Shown piece after piece: positions 36,130 to 43,090 of a stretch of DNA of 64,000 nucleotides (position 1 is its first letter; each line of letters begins with the position of its first letter). The notes under the pieces are model-generated. The model saw only the letters and a list, made by a program, of their open reading frames with translations, was not told the origin of the DNA and did no database searches. The position numbers and the translations under genes are program-made. Source of the DNA: Sulfurovum lithotrophicum (lineage in GTDB: Bacteria > Campylobacterota > Campylobacteria > Campylobacterales > Sulfurovaceae). The stretch covers positions 682,001-746,000 of the forward strand of contig NZ_CP011308.1 of NCBI RefSeq assembly GCF_000987835.1, in the 5' to 3' direction.

Positions 36130-36396
36130 ATGATTATTACAATACAAGACAAAGAATTCGATACGAAAGAGATAACCCAGCTTTATCCGGCAGGGGTGAT
36201 CAAAACGGGATATGAAGATGAAACGACACAGGTCAGTCTCGAGTGGCTGGATGTGGAAGCGCAGGGAAAGGTTGAGGTGGTCGGATTTGGTATCTTCATC
36301 CATTTGGGTGAGAATGAAAAGCATACGTTCATGTTCGATACCAGAGATGAGATGGATGAAGAGATAGGCAGAATCGCCTCTCAGTTACAGGCATAG
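36130..36396 (+). CDS. Small hypothetical cytoplasmic protein
   Basis: 88 residues with no signal peptide. It is beta-rich at the start (IITIQDKEFDTKEI), with a central VSLEWLDVEAQGKVEVVGFGIFI and an acidic C-terminal helix (RDEMDEEIGRIASQLQ). No family is recognised. The most likely promoter hexamer ends 6 nt before the ATG, so the message may be leaderless. A gene for a secreted repeat protein follows after 15 nt in the same direction. Confidence 0.55.
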   Translation: MIITIQDKEFDTKEITQLYPAGVIKTGYEDETTQVSLEWLDVEAQGKVEVVGFGIFIHLGENEKHTFMFDTRDEMDEEIGRIASQLQA

Positions 36397-36411
36397 AATG
36401 AGGAGAACAGA

Positions 36412-37218
36412 ATGAGAATGACAATGCAGGTGATTGCTTTGGTAATGCTACTGATGACAGGAGTGCTACAGGCAAAAAGTGTAAAATATGCCGCTTCAAA
36501 CTACAAATACATTGGGGTATTCGAAAAAACCAGAACACACCAGAAAATGCGTACAACCATGGATCTTAATGCTATGCGAAAGATCATCAGAGAAGAGTGG
36601 GACAGGGGATATGATGTGGCAGATATCAAGTATGGTAACGGACACTGGATCACTCTTTTTAAAAAAGCTTCCCCCGATAGTCATCAGACCTATTTGGTAT
36701 CGGATCGATGGGAAGCGATAAGCAATGAACTCGACAGTTATTGGCAGAAAGGGTACTATATGACCAATGCGGAGCATGGCCTCTCAAAATGGATCGTATT
36801 TTTTGAAAAAAATACCCCATTCACCTCTCAGGCATACGAGAGAAGAAAGAGCCTGGATGACTTTACTGCGGTGGTGAACAAACGATGGAAAACAGGGTAC
36901 GACCTGATAGATATTGAGTATGGTGAAGGGAATTACTGCGGTATTTTTGTAAAAGGAAGCTCCTATAAAGGCCAGGCATTGACCGTACGTTCCCGATGGT
37001 ACGATATGGCAAAAGTGATAGCATCAAAATGGAAAAAGGGATATGTCATAAGCAATATAGAGTTCACGCTGGGAAGATGGATGACTCTTTTTTCAAAAGT
37101 TGACAATGCGAAAAATCAGGGGTTTGAAACAGCGGAGAATATTGAAGCATTCAAAAAAATCTTCGAGAAACGTCGGGAAGCAGGCTATGAAATGGTTGAT
37201 ATGGCGGAAGGATGGTGA
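36412..37218 (+). CDS. Secreted five-repeat protein resembling DUF7477-type repeats
   Basis: 268 residues: a signal peptide (MQVIALVMLLMTGVLQA) then five tandem units of about 48 residues. Each runs W-x-x-x-F-x-K ... Q-x-Y/x ... W/R-x-x-GY-x-(V/I/M)-x-(D/N). Examples are HWITLFKK...YWQKGYYMTNAEHG, KWIVFFEK...RWKTGYDLIDIEYG and RWMTLFSK...RREAGYEMVDMAEG. The pattern resembles repeats I recall as DUF7477, best known from plant kinase-like proteins; that link is from memory. It is likely a periplasmic beta-propeller-like binding protein. No catalytic residues are obvious. Confidence 0.6.
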   Translation: MRMTMQVIALVMLLMTGVLQAKSVKYAASNYKYIGVFEKTRTHQKMRTTMDLNAMRKIIREEWDRGYDVADIKYGNGHWITLFKKASPDSHQTYLVSDRWEAISNELDSYWQKGYYMTNAEHGLSKWIVFFEKNTPFTSQAYERRKSLDDFTAVVNKRWKTGYDLIDIEYGEGNYCGIFVKGSSYKGQALTVRSRWYDMAKVIASKWKKGYVISNIEFTLGRWMTLFSKVDNAKNQGFETAENIEAFKKIFEKRREAGYEMVDMAEGW

Positions 37219-37415
37219 GAACCGTTAAGCAAATGTGAACTGCTTCACGTTTGTAGGTTCGAAACCATGAGGAGTGTAAAGATAAGAGCAACTGCTTGCT
37301 CTTATTAGCGACGGAACCGTAGGTGATGTGCGTTTAACGCACCACCACAGGCAAAGTCGGAGCAAAGCGTAGCCGTGGAGGCTGGATTCATCCACTCTCC
37401 CTTCGAGATTCATAT
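37219..37415. other. Structured intergenic region with three hairpins
   Basis: The convergent gap between the repeat protein and msrB holds three stems in a row. These are GTGAA-CTGC-TTCAC (near 37240), ATAAGAGCAA-CTGC-TTGCTCTTAT (37282-37305, perfect 10-bp stem) and GTGCGT-TTA-ACGCAC (37328-37342). The first two share the loop CTGC. The third is a unit of the dispersed palindrome family. A 62-codon minus-strand frame here reads through the repeats and is not credible as a gene. Confidence 0.55.
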
Positions 37416-37811
37416 CTATTTCTCTTCGAAATCCAGTGAAGCCGAATTAATACAGTACCGTAAGTAGGTCGGTGCCGGTCCGTCGGGGAAAACATGCCCC
37501 AGATGTGAGCCGCAGTTCGCACAGCGTACTTCGACCCTTACCATTCCCAAAGAGGCATCTTCTATCTCTTCAATGACATCATCACTTAGCGGTTTGAAAT
37601 AGCTGGGCCACCCGGTACCGGAATCGAACTTAGTATCGGAAGAGAAAAGAGGTGTATGGCAGCATTTGCAGCTGTAGATACCTTCAGCTTTGTTGTTCCA
37701 AAAAGCATTTTGGAATGGTGGTTCAGTCCCGTGGTTTAGGCAGACATTGTATTCCAACGGTGTCAGTTCTTCTTTCATTCTTTCTCTATCCAGTTTTATT
37801 TTATAAGACAT
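37416..37811 (-). CDS. msrB: Peptide-methionine (R)-S-oxide reductase
   Basis: 131 residues. Two CxxC zinc pairs (CKCCHTP and CANCG), substrate-site [10 protein letters not shown] and the catalytic Cys in RYCINSASL are all present, with GHVFPDGP between. MsrB reduces the R form of methionine sulfoxide in oxidised proteins. There is no signal peptide, so it acts in the cytoplasm. It is not fused to MsrA and no msrA is seen. Confidence 0.93.
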   Translation of the reverse strand: MSYKIKLDRERMKEELTPLEYNVCLNHGTEPPFQNAFWNNKAEGIYSCKCCHTPLFSSDTKFDSGTGWPSYFKPLSDDVIEEIEDASLGMVRVEVRCANCGSHLGHVFPDGPAPTYLRYCINSASLDFEEK

Positions 37812-37907
37812 AAGGTATTCCTTTTTTGATTTGAAAATATCATAGCCAAATTTCTTTGGATTTAAGTTAGATTATCCTATCATTCCCCATAAATATTTGG
37901 AGATTTC

Positions 37908-38549
37908 ATGACAACGTTTCAACTTTTTTTACTCATAGTGGCAGGAAGTGTTTTTTACCTTTTTTTCAAGCAGCTTTTTTCGGGTTCATATCCCAAAAGA
38001 GGAGTGGACTTCGAAGCCAAACTTCCCGATGAGCAGATAGGGGGTGTCAACCGTCCGGACAAGACCTTTTCCAAACCTGCAATCAAACCCCACAGGATCG
38101 ATGAACTTCTGGAAATGGCGGATCAAGCCGTGGAAAAAGGTGATATGCTGGAAGCGAGAAAGGCGGTTGAAAGTGCGCTGATCCTTGATGAGAACAATAT
38201 TGATGCTCTCAGACGCAACGGATACCTGAAGATCGAGTTTGAAGACTATGATGAAGCGAAAGAGAGTTACGAAAAGATCCTCTCTCTTGATAAGAATGAT
38301 GACGTGGCACACGACTCGCTGGCAAATGTCCTGCACAAACTCGGAGAGGATGAAAAAGCCATCATGCATCACAAGCGTGCGATAGAGCTCGACCCGGAAT
38401 ATGCACCGCATTATTACAATTATGCCAATACACTGTACGACCTTGGCAGAAAAGAAGAAGCGCTGGAGAATTACAAAAAAGCCTTTGAACTTGACAGTAG
38501 TTTGGAAGAGGCAAAAAAGATGATCGAAGAGTTGGGAGGAGAATCATGA
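37908..38549 (+). CDS. Membrane-anchored TPR protein
   Basis: 213 residues. One N-terminal membrane helix (FQLFLLIVAGSVFYLFFKQLF) is followed by a linker and at least four TPR units. These lie around DELLEMADQAVEKGDMLEARKAV, ALRRNGYLKIEFEDYDEAKESYEKIL, HDSLANVLHKLGEDEKAIMHHKRAI and HYYNYANTLYDLGRKEEALENYKKAF. It probably scaffolds a complex on the inner membrane. It overlaps the next small gene by 4 nt. Confidence 0.75.
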   Translation: MTTFQLFLLIVAGSVFYLFFKQLFSGSYPKRGVDFEAKLPDEQIGGVNRPDKTFSKPAIKPHRIDELLEMADQAVEKGDMLEARKAVESALILDENNIDALRRNGYLKIEFEDYDEAKESYEKILSLDKNDDVAHDSLANVLHKLGEDEKAIMHHKRAIELDPEYAPHYYNYANTLYDLGRKEEALENYKKAFELDSSLEEAKKMIEELGGES

Positions 38550-38773
38550 GCAGTATCTGTTTTGTCACGCAGGAGGCTACGAAGGAGATACTCCTGCGTG
38601 TCACAAATGTATGCGGGGAATGCTATGCTGACCTGCATGAAGGCGATACGATCCATTACGATACACAGAATTACCGATTCTTGTGTAACTGCTGCCAGGA
38701 AAAGCTCTGCACCATGATGAATGAGGAATGTGAGATCGTGTATGATGAGGCGGAACCGAGTCTGTTCTGCTGA
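38546..38773 (+). CDS. Small cysteine-rich protein, probable zinc-binding
   Basis: 75 residues with ten Cys/His-type ligands. NVCGECYADLHEGDTIHYD and FLCNCCQEKLC form two CxxC-like pairs about 25 residues apart, as in zinc ribbons. The C-terminus is acidic. It is translationally coupled to the TPR gene (ATGA overlap at 38546-38549), suggesting a shared role. No named family is recognised. A composite palindromic element begins 17 nt after the stop. Confidence 0.6.
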   Translation: MSSICFVTQEATKEILLRVTNVCGECYADLHEGDTIHYDTQNYRFLCNCCQEKLCTMMNEECEIVYDEAEPSLFC

Positions 38774-38789
38774 CCATCTGTCTTTTCGT

Positions 38790-38883
38790 GTAGGATGCGT
38801 AACACACACCTTTTCTAGGTCATTTCGGAACAACTTTAATGGTATACAGCTTTGATTTTGGTGCGTATTACGCACCCTACGCG
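38790..38883. repeat. Composite palindromic element providing the pdxA stop codon
   Basis: The left end is GTAGGATGCGTAACACACACC. The right unit is GGTGCGT, ATT, ACGCACC then CTACGCG (38860-38883). The spacer is about 50 nt. On the minus strand the pdxA stop TAG (38877-38879) is the TAG of GTAGGG. Confidence 0.75.
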
Positions 38884-39809
38884 TTATCCACAATATATTT
38901 TATTGCATTCAGGTAACTAAGACTGTCCAGTTTCACCCCTTTATAGGCAATGTCAAATGCTGTTCCGTGGTCTACGGAAGTACGCAGGATCGGTAGGTTC
39001 AGTGAAACGTTGATCCCTTCATCAAAATGGAGTGCTTTGAGCGGTGCCAATCCCTGGTCATGGTACATGGCGACATAATAAGTGTAGTGCTTACGCACAT
39101 TTGGTGTAAAGGCAACATCGGGCACCAAAGGTCCTTCGTAGGGTGCTGTGCCCTCACCGCACCATGATACGAATGCATTTGCATTCTCTATAGCTTTGCT
39201 GATGATTTTTTCTTCATCTCCAAGAACACCGTTGTCTCCAGCATGAGGATTCAGACCCAGAACGGCAACGGTTCTGTCCGGTTTTGCCGTTTTGTAGAAA
39301 TCCAGTAAAAAACGGGTCAATTCTTTTTCTTTAATGCTGGGCGCTACTTCTTTAAGCGGTATGTGTTCGGTAAAGAGTGCGACATACATCTCGGGACAGC
39401 CTAGCATCATGATGGCTTCGGCATCAAAGAAATCCCTCAATGCATCGGTATGGCCTTTGTATTGTATGCCTGCAAGTTCCCAGGATTTTTTATGGATAGG
39501 CAGGGTACAGATGGCATCGACTTTTTTGAGGTCAGCCATGATGACAGCTTTATTAAAAGACTCATAGGCATATCTGCCACTCTCCTTACTGATTGTGCCT
39601 GCTTCGATCTGGAAGGAGGGTGCAACGTTTTCAATGGTTTGGAAATTGTCAGGTATACCGATATTGAGCAGTTTGGCCGCCTGGGTCAGCATTGTTTTGT
39701 CTATGCAGTAGATAGGGTCGATCAGTTTGGCAACTTTGCCATGGTTCTCAAGTGCGAGTTGAATACCGATGCCGTTGAGATCGCCGATGGATATTGCAAC
39801 TTTTTTCAT
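38877..39809 (-). CDS. pdxA: 4-hydroxythreonine-4-phosphate dehydrogenase
   Basis: 310 residues. Metal-binding histidines occur in YKGHTDALRDFF, YHDQGLAPLKAL and TSVDHGTAFDIAYKG; the start SIGDLNGIGIQLAL and LGLNPHAGDNG are typical. PdxA oxidises 4-phosphohydroxy-threonine in the DXP-dependent vitamin B6 pathway, and PdxJ, encoded just upstream, uses the product. The gene is bracketed by two palindromic elements. One lies 11 bp before its ATG, with the AAGG ribosome site between them. The other supplies its TAG stop. Confidence 0.92.
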   Translation of the reverse strand: MKKVAISIGDLNGIGIQLALENHGKVAKLIDPIYCIDKTMLTQAAKLLNIGIPDNFQTIENVAPSFQIEAGTISKESGRYAYESFNKAVIMADLKKVDAICTLPIHKKSWELAGIQYKGHTDALRDFFDAEAIMMLGCPEMYVALFTEHIPLKEVAPSIKEKELTRFLLDFYKTAKPDRTVAVLGLNPHAGDNGVLGDEEKIISKAIENANAFVSWCGEGTAPYEGPLVPDVAFTPNVRKHYTYYVAMYHDQGLAPLKALHFDEGINVSLNLPILRTSVDHGTAFDIAYKGVKLDSLSYLNAIKYIVDNA

Positions 39810-39820
39810 CTGTTTGCCTT

Positions 39821-39896
39821 GTAGGGTGCTGTGCCCTCACAGCACCATTATTCTATTGCGCATCAAAGGTGCCGTCAGGGGACAGCACCCTACGCG
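39821..39896. repeat. Composite palindromic element inside the pdxJ-pdxA operon
   Basis: The left unit has perfect 9-bp arms: GGTGCTGTG, CCCT, CACAGCACC. The right unit is GGTGCCGTC, AGGG, GACAGCACC then CTACGCG. The outer ends are GTAGGG and CCCTACGCG. The core is CTGT instead of the CGT of other copies, and both stem sides change together, so pairing is kept. Confidence 0.75.
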
Positions 39897-39901
39897 ATAT
39901 A

Positions 39902-40684
39902 TTACTTTATTAGTGCAGCTTTCATATCCAAAATCGCCTGCTCAAGGCCTGTATAGACCGAACGTGCAATGATGCTTTGCCCGATGTTGAGTTCTTCGAT
40001 CTCTTCTATTTTGGCTACTGCCTGAACGTTGTGGTAGTTGAGTCCGTGTCCTGCTGCCACTTTGAGCCCAAGTACCCTTGCTTCGGCAGAGAGAGCACTC
40101 AGGCTTTCAAGTTCTTCTTCGAGCATTTTTTTGAGTACACTTCTGGGAAGTTTCAGTTCGGGGATGCTGTGATGTGTTTTAGTGAGATTGCTGTAGAGCA
40201 TGGCGTAGATGTTGGCATATTTGCCAGTATGGAACTCGATCCACTCCACGCCAAGATCTGCAGAGGCCTGTACGGCATTGGAGGCTGGGTCGATGAATAG
40301 TGATACTTCTATCTCTTCCTTTTGCAGCCGGCTGATCGCCTCTTTGAGTCTTGACTGTTCTCCCGTGACTGCCAAGCCGCCTTCGGTGGTCACCTCTTCA
40401 CGTTTTTCAGGAACCAGTGTGACACGGTGGGGTCTGAGGCCGCAGGTAATGTCTATCATCGAAGGTTCCGTGGCACATTCCAGGTTGACCGGTAAGGCAG
40501 AGAGTTCTATGATGTTCTTCGCATCGATGTCATGCATATGTCTGCGATCTTCACGCAGGTGGATGGTGATCTGGTCTGCTCCTGCACGTCTGCAGATGCC
40601 CAGTGCATCCAGCGGGTCAGGGTCGGCTACTTTGCGAGCTTCTCTCAGAACGGCGATATGGTCGATATTGACACCCAGTAACAT
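39902..40684 (-). CDS. pdxJ: Pyridoxine 5'-phosphate synthase
   Basis: 260 residues, a TIM barrel. It begins LLGVNIDHIAVLREARKVADPDPLDA. ITIHLREDRRHMHDID, NLECATEPSMIDI, VTLVPEKREEVTTEGGL and EFHTGKYANIY follow, then AGHGLNYHNV. Active-site His and Glu residues are in place. It condenses deoxyxylulose phosphate with the PdxA product to form pyridoxine phosphate. It is upstream of pdxA on the same strand, with a 92-bp gap mostly filled by a palindromic element. Confidence 0.94.
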   Translation of the reverse strand: MLLGVNIDHIAVLREARKVADPDPLDALGICRRAGADQITIHLREDRRHMHDIDAKNIIELSALPVNLECATEPSMIDITCGLRPHRVTLVPEKREEVTTEGGLAVTGEQSRLKEAISRLQKEEIEVSLFIDPASNAVQASADLGVEWIEFHTGKYANIYAMLYSNLTKTHHSIPELKLPRSVLKKMLEEELESLSALSAEARVLGLKVAAGHGLNYHNVQAVAKIEEIEELNIGQSIIARSVYTGLEQAILDMKAALIK

Positions 40685-40713
40685 AGAAGATCCTTCGGTT
40701 TTGTCTTGAAACG

Positions 40714-40719
40714 ATTATA
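40714..40719 (-). promoter_or_regulatory. -10 hexamer TATAAT of pdxJ
   Basis: Minus-strand GC-TATAAT-CGTTT about 30 bp before the pdxJ ATG, back-to-back with the promoter of the thioredoxin-like gene. Confidence 0.6.
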
Positions 40720-40744
40720 GCAAAAGTTTTTAAGATAGGATTTG

Positions 40745-40750
40745 TATAAT
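40745..40750 (+). promoter_or_regulatory. -10 hexamer TATAAT of the thioredoxin-like gene
   Basis: TTTG-TATAAT-CG, 28 bp before the ATG at 40779. It forms a divergent pair with the pdxJ hexamer. Confidence 0.6.
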
Positions 40751-40778
40751 CGTTAAAATTTTCCTGTACGGAGTACTT

Positions 40779-41117
40779 ATGTCAGAAAAAAAACCGCTTC
40801 CTGTCAGTCTGTATGCCGATATCAAACACAACATCGGTAACGGCAGGCCGACGATTCTGGCATTTGGTATGGCCCACTGTTACAGCTGTATAGCGATGTC
40901 AAAGGTATTTGCCCAGGTACTGCAGGAGCATCCTGAATTTCAGATTTATACCATAGACGGACAGAAAGAGCGCATTATCAGCCGTGATGTCTACCGGCTC
41001 AAAGAGATGCCGACACAGCTCTTTTTCGATGCAGCAGGCAATGAAGTGTTCCGACATACGGGAGCCTATAAAAAGCCGGTGCTTGATATCATTCTGAAAA
41101 AGTACGGTTTTGTGTAG
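40779..41117 (+). CDS. Thioredoxin-fold protein with CxxC
   Basis: 112 residues with no signal peptide. The thioredoxin-like strand TILAFGMAHCYSCIAMSKVF carries a CYSC redox motif (about residues 37-40), and the cis-Pro loop is KEMPTQLFFDAAGNEVFRHTGAY. It is likely a cytoplasmic disulfide reductase or electron carrier; its substrate is unknown. It is shorter than YbbN-type proteins and unlike classical TrxA (WCGPC) at the active site. It has its own promoter and is divergent from pdxJ. Confidence 0.75.
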   Translation: MSEKKPLPVSLYADIKHNIGNGRPTILAFGMAHCYSCIAMSKVFAQVLQEHPEFQIYTIDGQKERIISRDVYRLKEMPTQLFFDAAGNEVFRHTGAYKKPVLDIILKKYGFV

Positions 41118-41135
41118 TATTAACCAAAATTACGC

Positions 41136-41141
41136 TAAAAT
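41136..41141 (+). promoter_or_regulatory. -10 hexamer TAAAAT-CGCG of argG
   Basis: GC-TAAAAT-CGCGGC, 30 bp before the argG ATG; the same CGCG tail as the pyrH, leuD and bpt promoters. Confidence 0.55.
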
Positions 41142-41171
41142 CGCGGCAATATTATTTTAAAGGCTATCATT

Positions 41172-42515
41172 ATGGCAAAAAGAAAGATCAGTAAAGCGGT
41201 ATTGGCGTATTCCGGCGGATTGGATACAAGTATCATTCTCAAATGGCTTCAGGATGAGTATGAGTGTGAAGTGGTCACTTTCACGGCAGACCTCGGACAG
41301 GGTGAAGAAGTGGAACCTGCGCGTCAGAAAGCACTTGATATGGGTATAAAACCGGAGAACATTTTCATTTTAGATCTCAGAGAAGAGTTCGTCAAGGATT
41401 TTGTTTTTCCGATGTTCAGAGCGAATGCCATTTATGAGGGTGAGTATCTGCTTGGTACCTCTATTGCAAGACCGCTTATCTCCAAAAAGCAGATCGAGAT
41501 CGCACATCAGACGGGTGCCGATGCCGTATCACACGGTGCGACAGGCAAAGGGAATGATCAGGTACGTTTTGAATTGGGTTATCTAGCACTCGATCCCGAT
41601 ATTGCCGTGATCGCACCATGGAGAGAATGGGACCTTAACTCCCGTACCAAGCTGCTTGCCTATGCACAGGAACACGGTATCAATATTGACAATAAGGGGA
41701 AACCGAAACCATACTCCATGGATGCGAACCTGCTTCACATCTCTTATGAAGGTGAACACCTTGAGAATCCGTATGCCGAACCGGAAGAAGATATGTGGCT
41801 CTGGTCTGTCAGCCCGGAGAATGCACCCGATGAGCCGGAGTATATTACCATCTCCTACAAGAATGGTGACCCGATCGCCATTAACCGTGAAGAGATGAGT
41901 CCGGCAACGATTCTTGAGACGCTGAATACTTACGGGAAAAAGCATGGTATCGGCCGTATCGATATCGTCGAGAACCGTATGGTGGGAATGAAAGCCAGAG
42001 GGTGTTATGAAACACCGGGTGGAACGATCATGCTCAAAGCGCACCGTGCTATCGAGTCTATCACGCTTGACAGGGAAGAGGCGCATATGAAAGATGAGCT
42101 GATGCCGAAATACGCAAAGCTTATCTATAACGGGTTATGGTGGTCTCCCGAGCGTAAAATGCTTCAGGCAGCCATTGATGCAACCCAGGAGAATGTAGAA
42201 GGTACTGTCAAGCTGAAACTCTACAAAGGTAATGTCATTGTTGTCGGAAGAAAATCGGATGTGTCTCTCTATTCTGAAGAGCACTCTACTTTTGAAGCGG
42301 ATGATGTCTATAACCAGAAAGATGCAGAAGGGTTCATTAGACTCAATGCACTCAGATTCATCATCGAAGGCAAAAAACAGCCGGAGCGCATCAAGTCATT
42401 GGTTGCTGACTATGAAGAGACAGAAGTATGCCGCATAGAAACAGGGTCCGTCACGATCTGTGAGCGTATCAAACGTTTCTTCGGGTTTGGGAAGAAAACT
42501 GACAAGAACGTGTAG
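41172..42515 (+). CDS. argG: Argininosuccinate synthase with C-terminal extension
   Basis: 447 residues, about 40 longer than the usual 400-405. The core is complete: ATP-pyrophosphatase loop [53 protein letters not shown] and the citrulline/aspartate-site [18 protein letters not shown]. It joins citrulline and aspartate with ATP in arginine synthesis. The extra tail ([21 protein letters not shown]) is amphipathic and basic. It ends at the TAG contained in the palindrome at 42512, so the tail may owe its present length to that insertion. Confidence 0.92.
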   Translation: MAKRKISKAVLAYSGGLDTSIILKWLQDEYECEVVTFTADLGQGEEVEPARQKALDMGIKPENIFILDLREEFVKDFVFPMFRANAIYEGEYLLGTSIARPLISKKQIEIAHQTGADAVSHGATGKGNDQVRFELGYLALDPDIAVIAPWREWDLNSRTKLLAYAQEHGINIDNKGKPKPYSMDANLLHISYEGEHLENPYAEPEEDMWLWSVSPENAPDEPEYITISYKNGDPIAINREEMSPATILETLNTYGKKHGIGRIDIVENRMVGMKARGCYETPGGTIMLKAHRAIESITLDREEAHMKDELMPKYAKLIYNGLWWSPERKMLQAAIDATQENVEGTVKLKLYKGNVIVVGRKSDVSLYSEEHSTFEADDVYNQKDAEGFIRLNALRFIIEGKKQPERIKSLVADYEETEVCRIETGSVTICERIKRFFGFGKKTDKNV

Positions 42516-42537
42516 GGTGCGTGGTTACGCACCCTAC
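42512..42537. repeat. Perfect single palindrome ending two convergent genes
   Basis: Arms GTAGGGTGCGT and ACGCACCCTAC with loop GGTT, a perfect 11-bp stem. The plus-strand TAG at 42513-42515 stops argG and the minus-strand TAG at 42534-42536 stops the membrane-protein gene. It probably also works as a bidirectional hairpin terminator. Confidence 0.85.
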
Positions 42538-43055
42538 CTTTCAGGCAATATCTCCTTCATCTCTTCCAAAACTTTGGGGGGTGAGAACTTCAGAAAACTT
42601 TCTCTGTATAAAATACTTGGTATCCATTCCAAAAATACAGAAGCAATCCACAACATTGGGTAGAAGGCATAATATTCATATTTAAATGATTTGAACGTGT
42701 ATCGTTGTTTGAACCATTCATGGGCGCTTTTAAGACCGTTGTAAAAAAGTAGCACTTCCATAGCGAAGATGGATCCCCATACGAAATAACTCATCCCTAC
42801 AACAATCACTGCCCCCTCGATACCGTACATCTGCATCACAATGACCAGGAACACGGCCATATAGAGGGTAAAAGAGCCAAAGCCGATGGTAGCGAAGATT
42901 ACCAGAACGGAGAAAATGAAAAGCAGTGCACCCATAAGGATGAAAAGTTCCAAGTAGGTTTTCTGCTCTTCAAAAGTTGGACTGAACCAGGCGCCCGCAA
43001 GCAAAATAACAAAAATAGCAATAATAATCAGTGCAAGTGAACGGTATTCTTTCAT
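42534..43055 (-). CDS. Multi-pass inner-membrane protein of unknown function
   Basis: 173 residues with about four membrane helices. They are an N-terminal RSLALIIIAIFVILLAGAW, a long hydrophobic stretch from LFILMGALLFIFSVL through MQMYGIEGAVIVVGMSYFVWGSIFAME, and AFYPMLWIASVFLEWIPSIL. Charged loops are short. No family is recognised. The last residues (MKEILPER) run into the palindrome, which supplies the stop. It is the neighbour of the M3 peptidase gene on the same strand. Confidence 0.6.
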   Translation of the reverse strand: MKEYRSLALIIIAIFVILLAGAWFSPTFEEQKTYLELFILMGALLFIFSVLVIFATIGFGSFTLYMAVFLVIVMQMYGIEGAVIVVGMSYFVWGSIFAMEVLLFYNGLKSAHEWFKQRYTFKSFKYEYYAFYPMLWIASVFLEWIPSILYRESFLKFSPPKVLEEMKEILPER

Positions 43056-43090
43056 ATCAATTCTCCATTATATGTCGTACAAATACAGAT

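Noticed and set aside
37250-37270. GTAGGTTCGAAACC, resembling a tRNA T-arm
   Set aside because: No acceptor, D-arm or anticodon arm can be built around it.
37225-37413. 62-codon minus-strand ORF
   Set aside because: It runs through three hairpins of a repeat region, has no ribosome site, and its sequence (Cys/Trp/Arg-rich) is typical of translated repeats.
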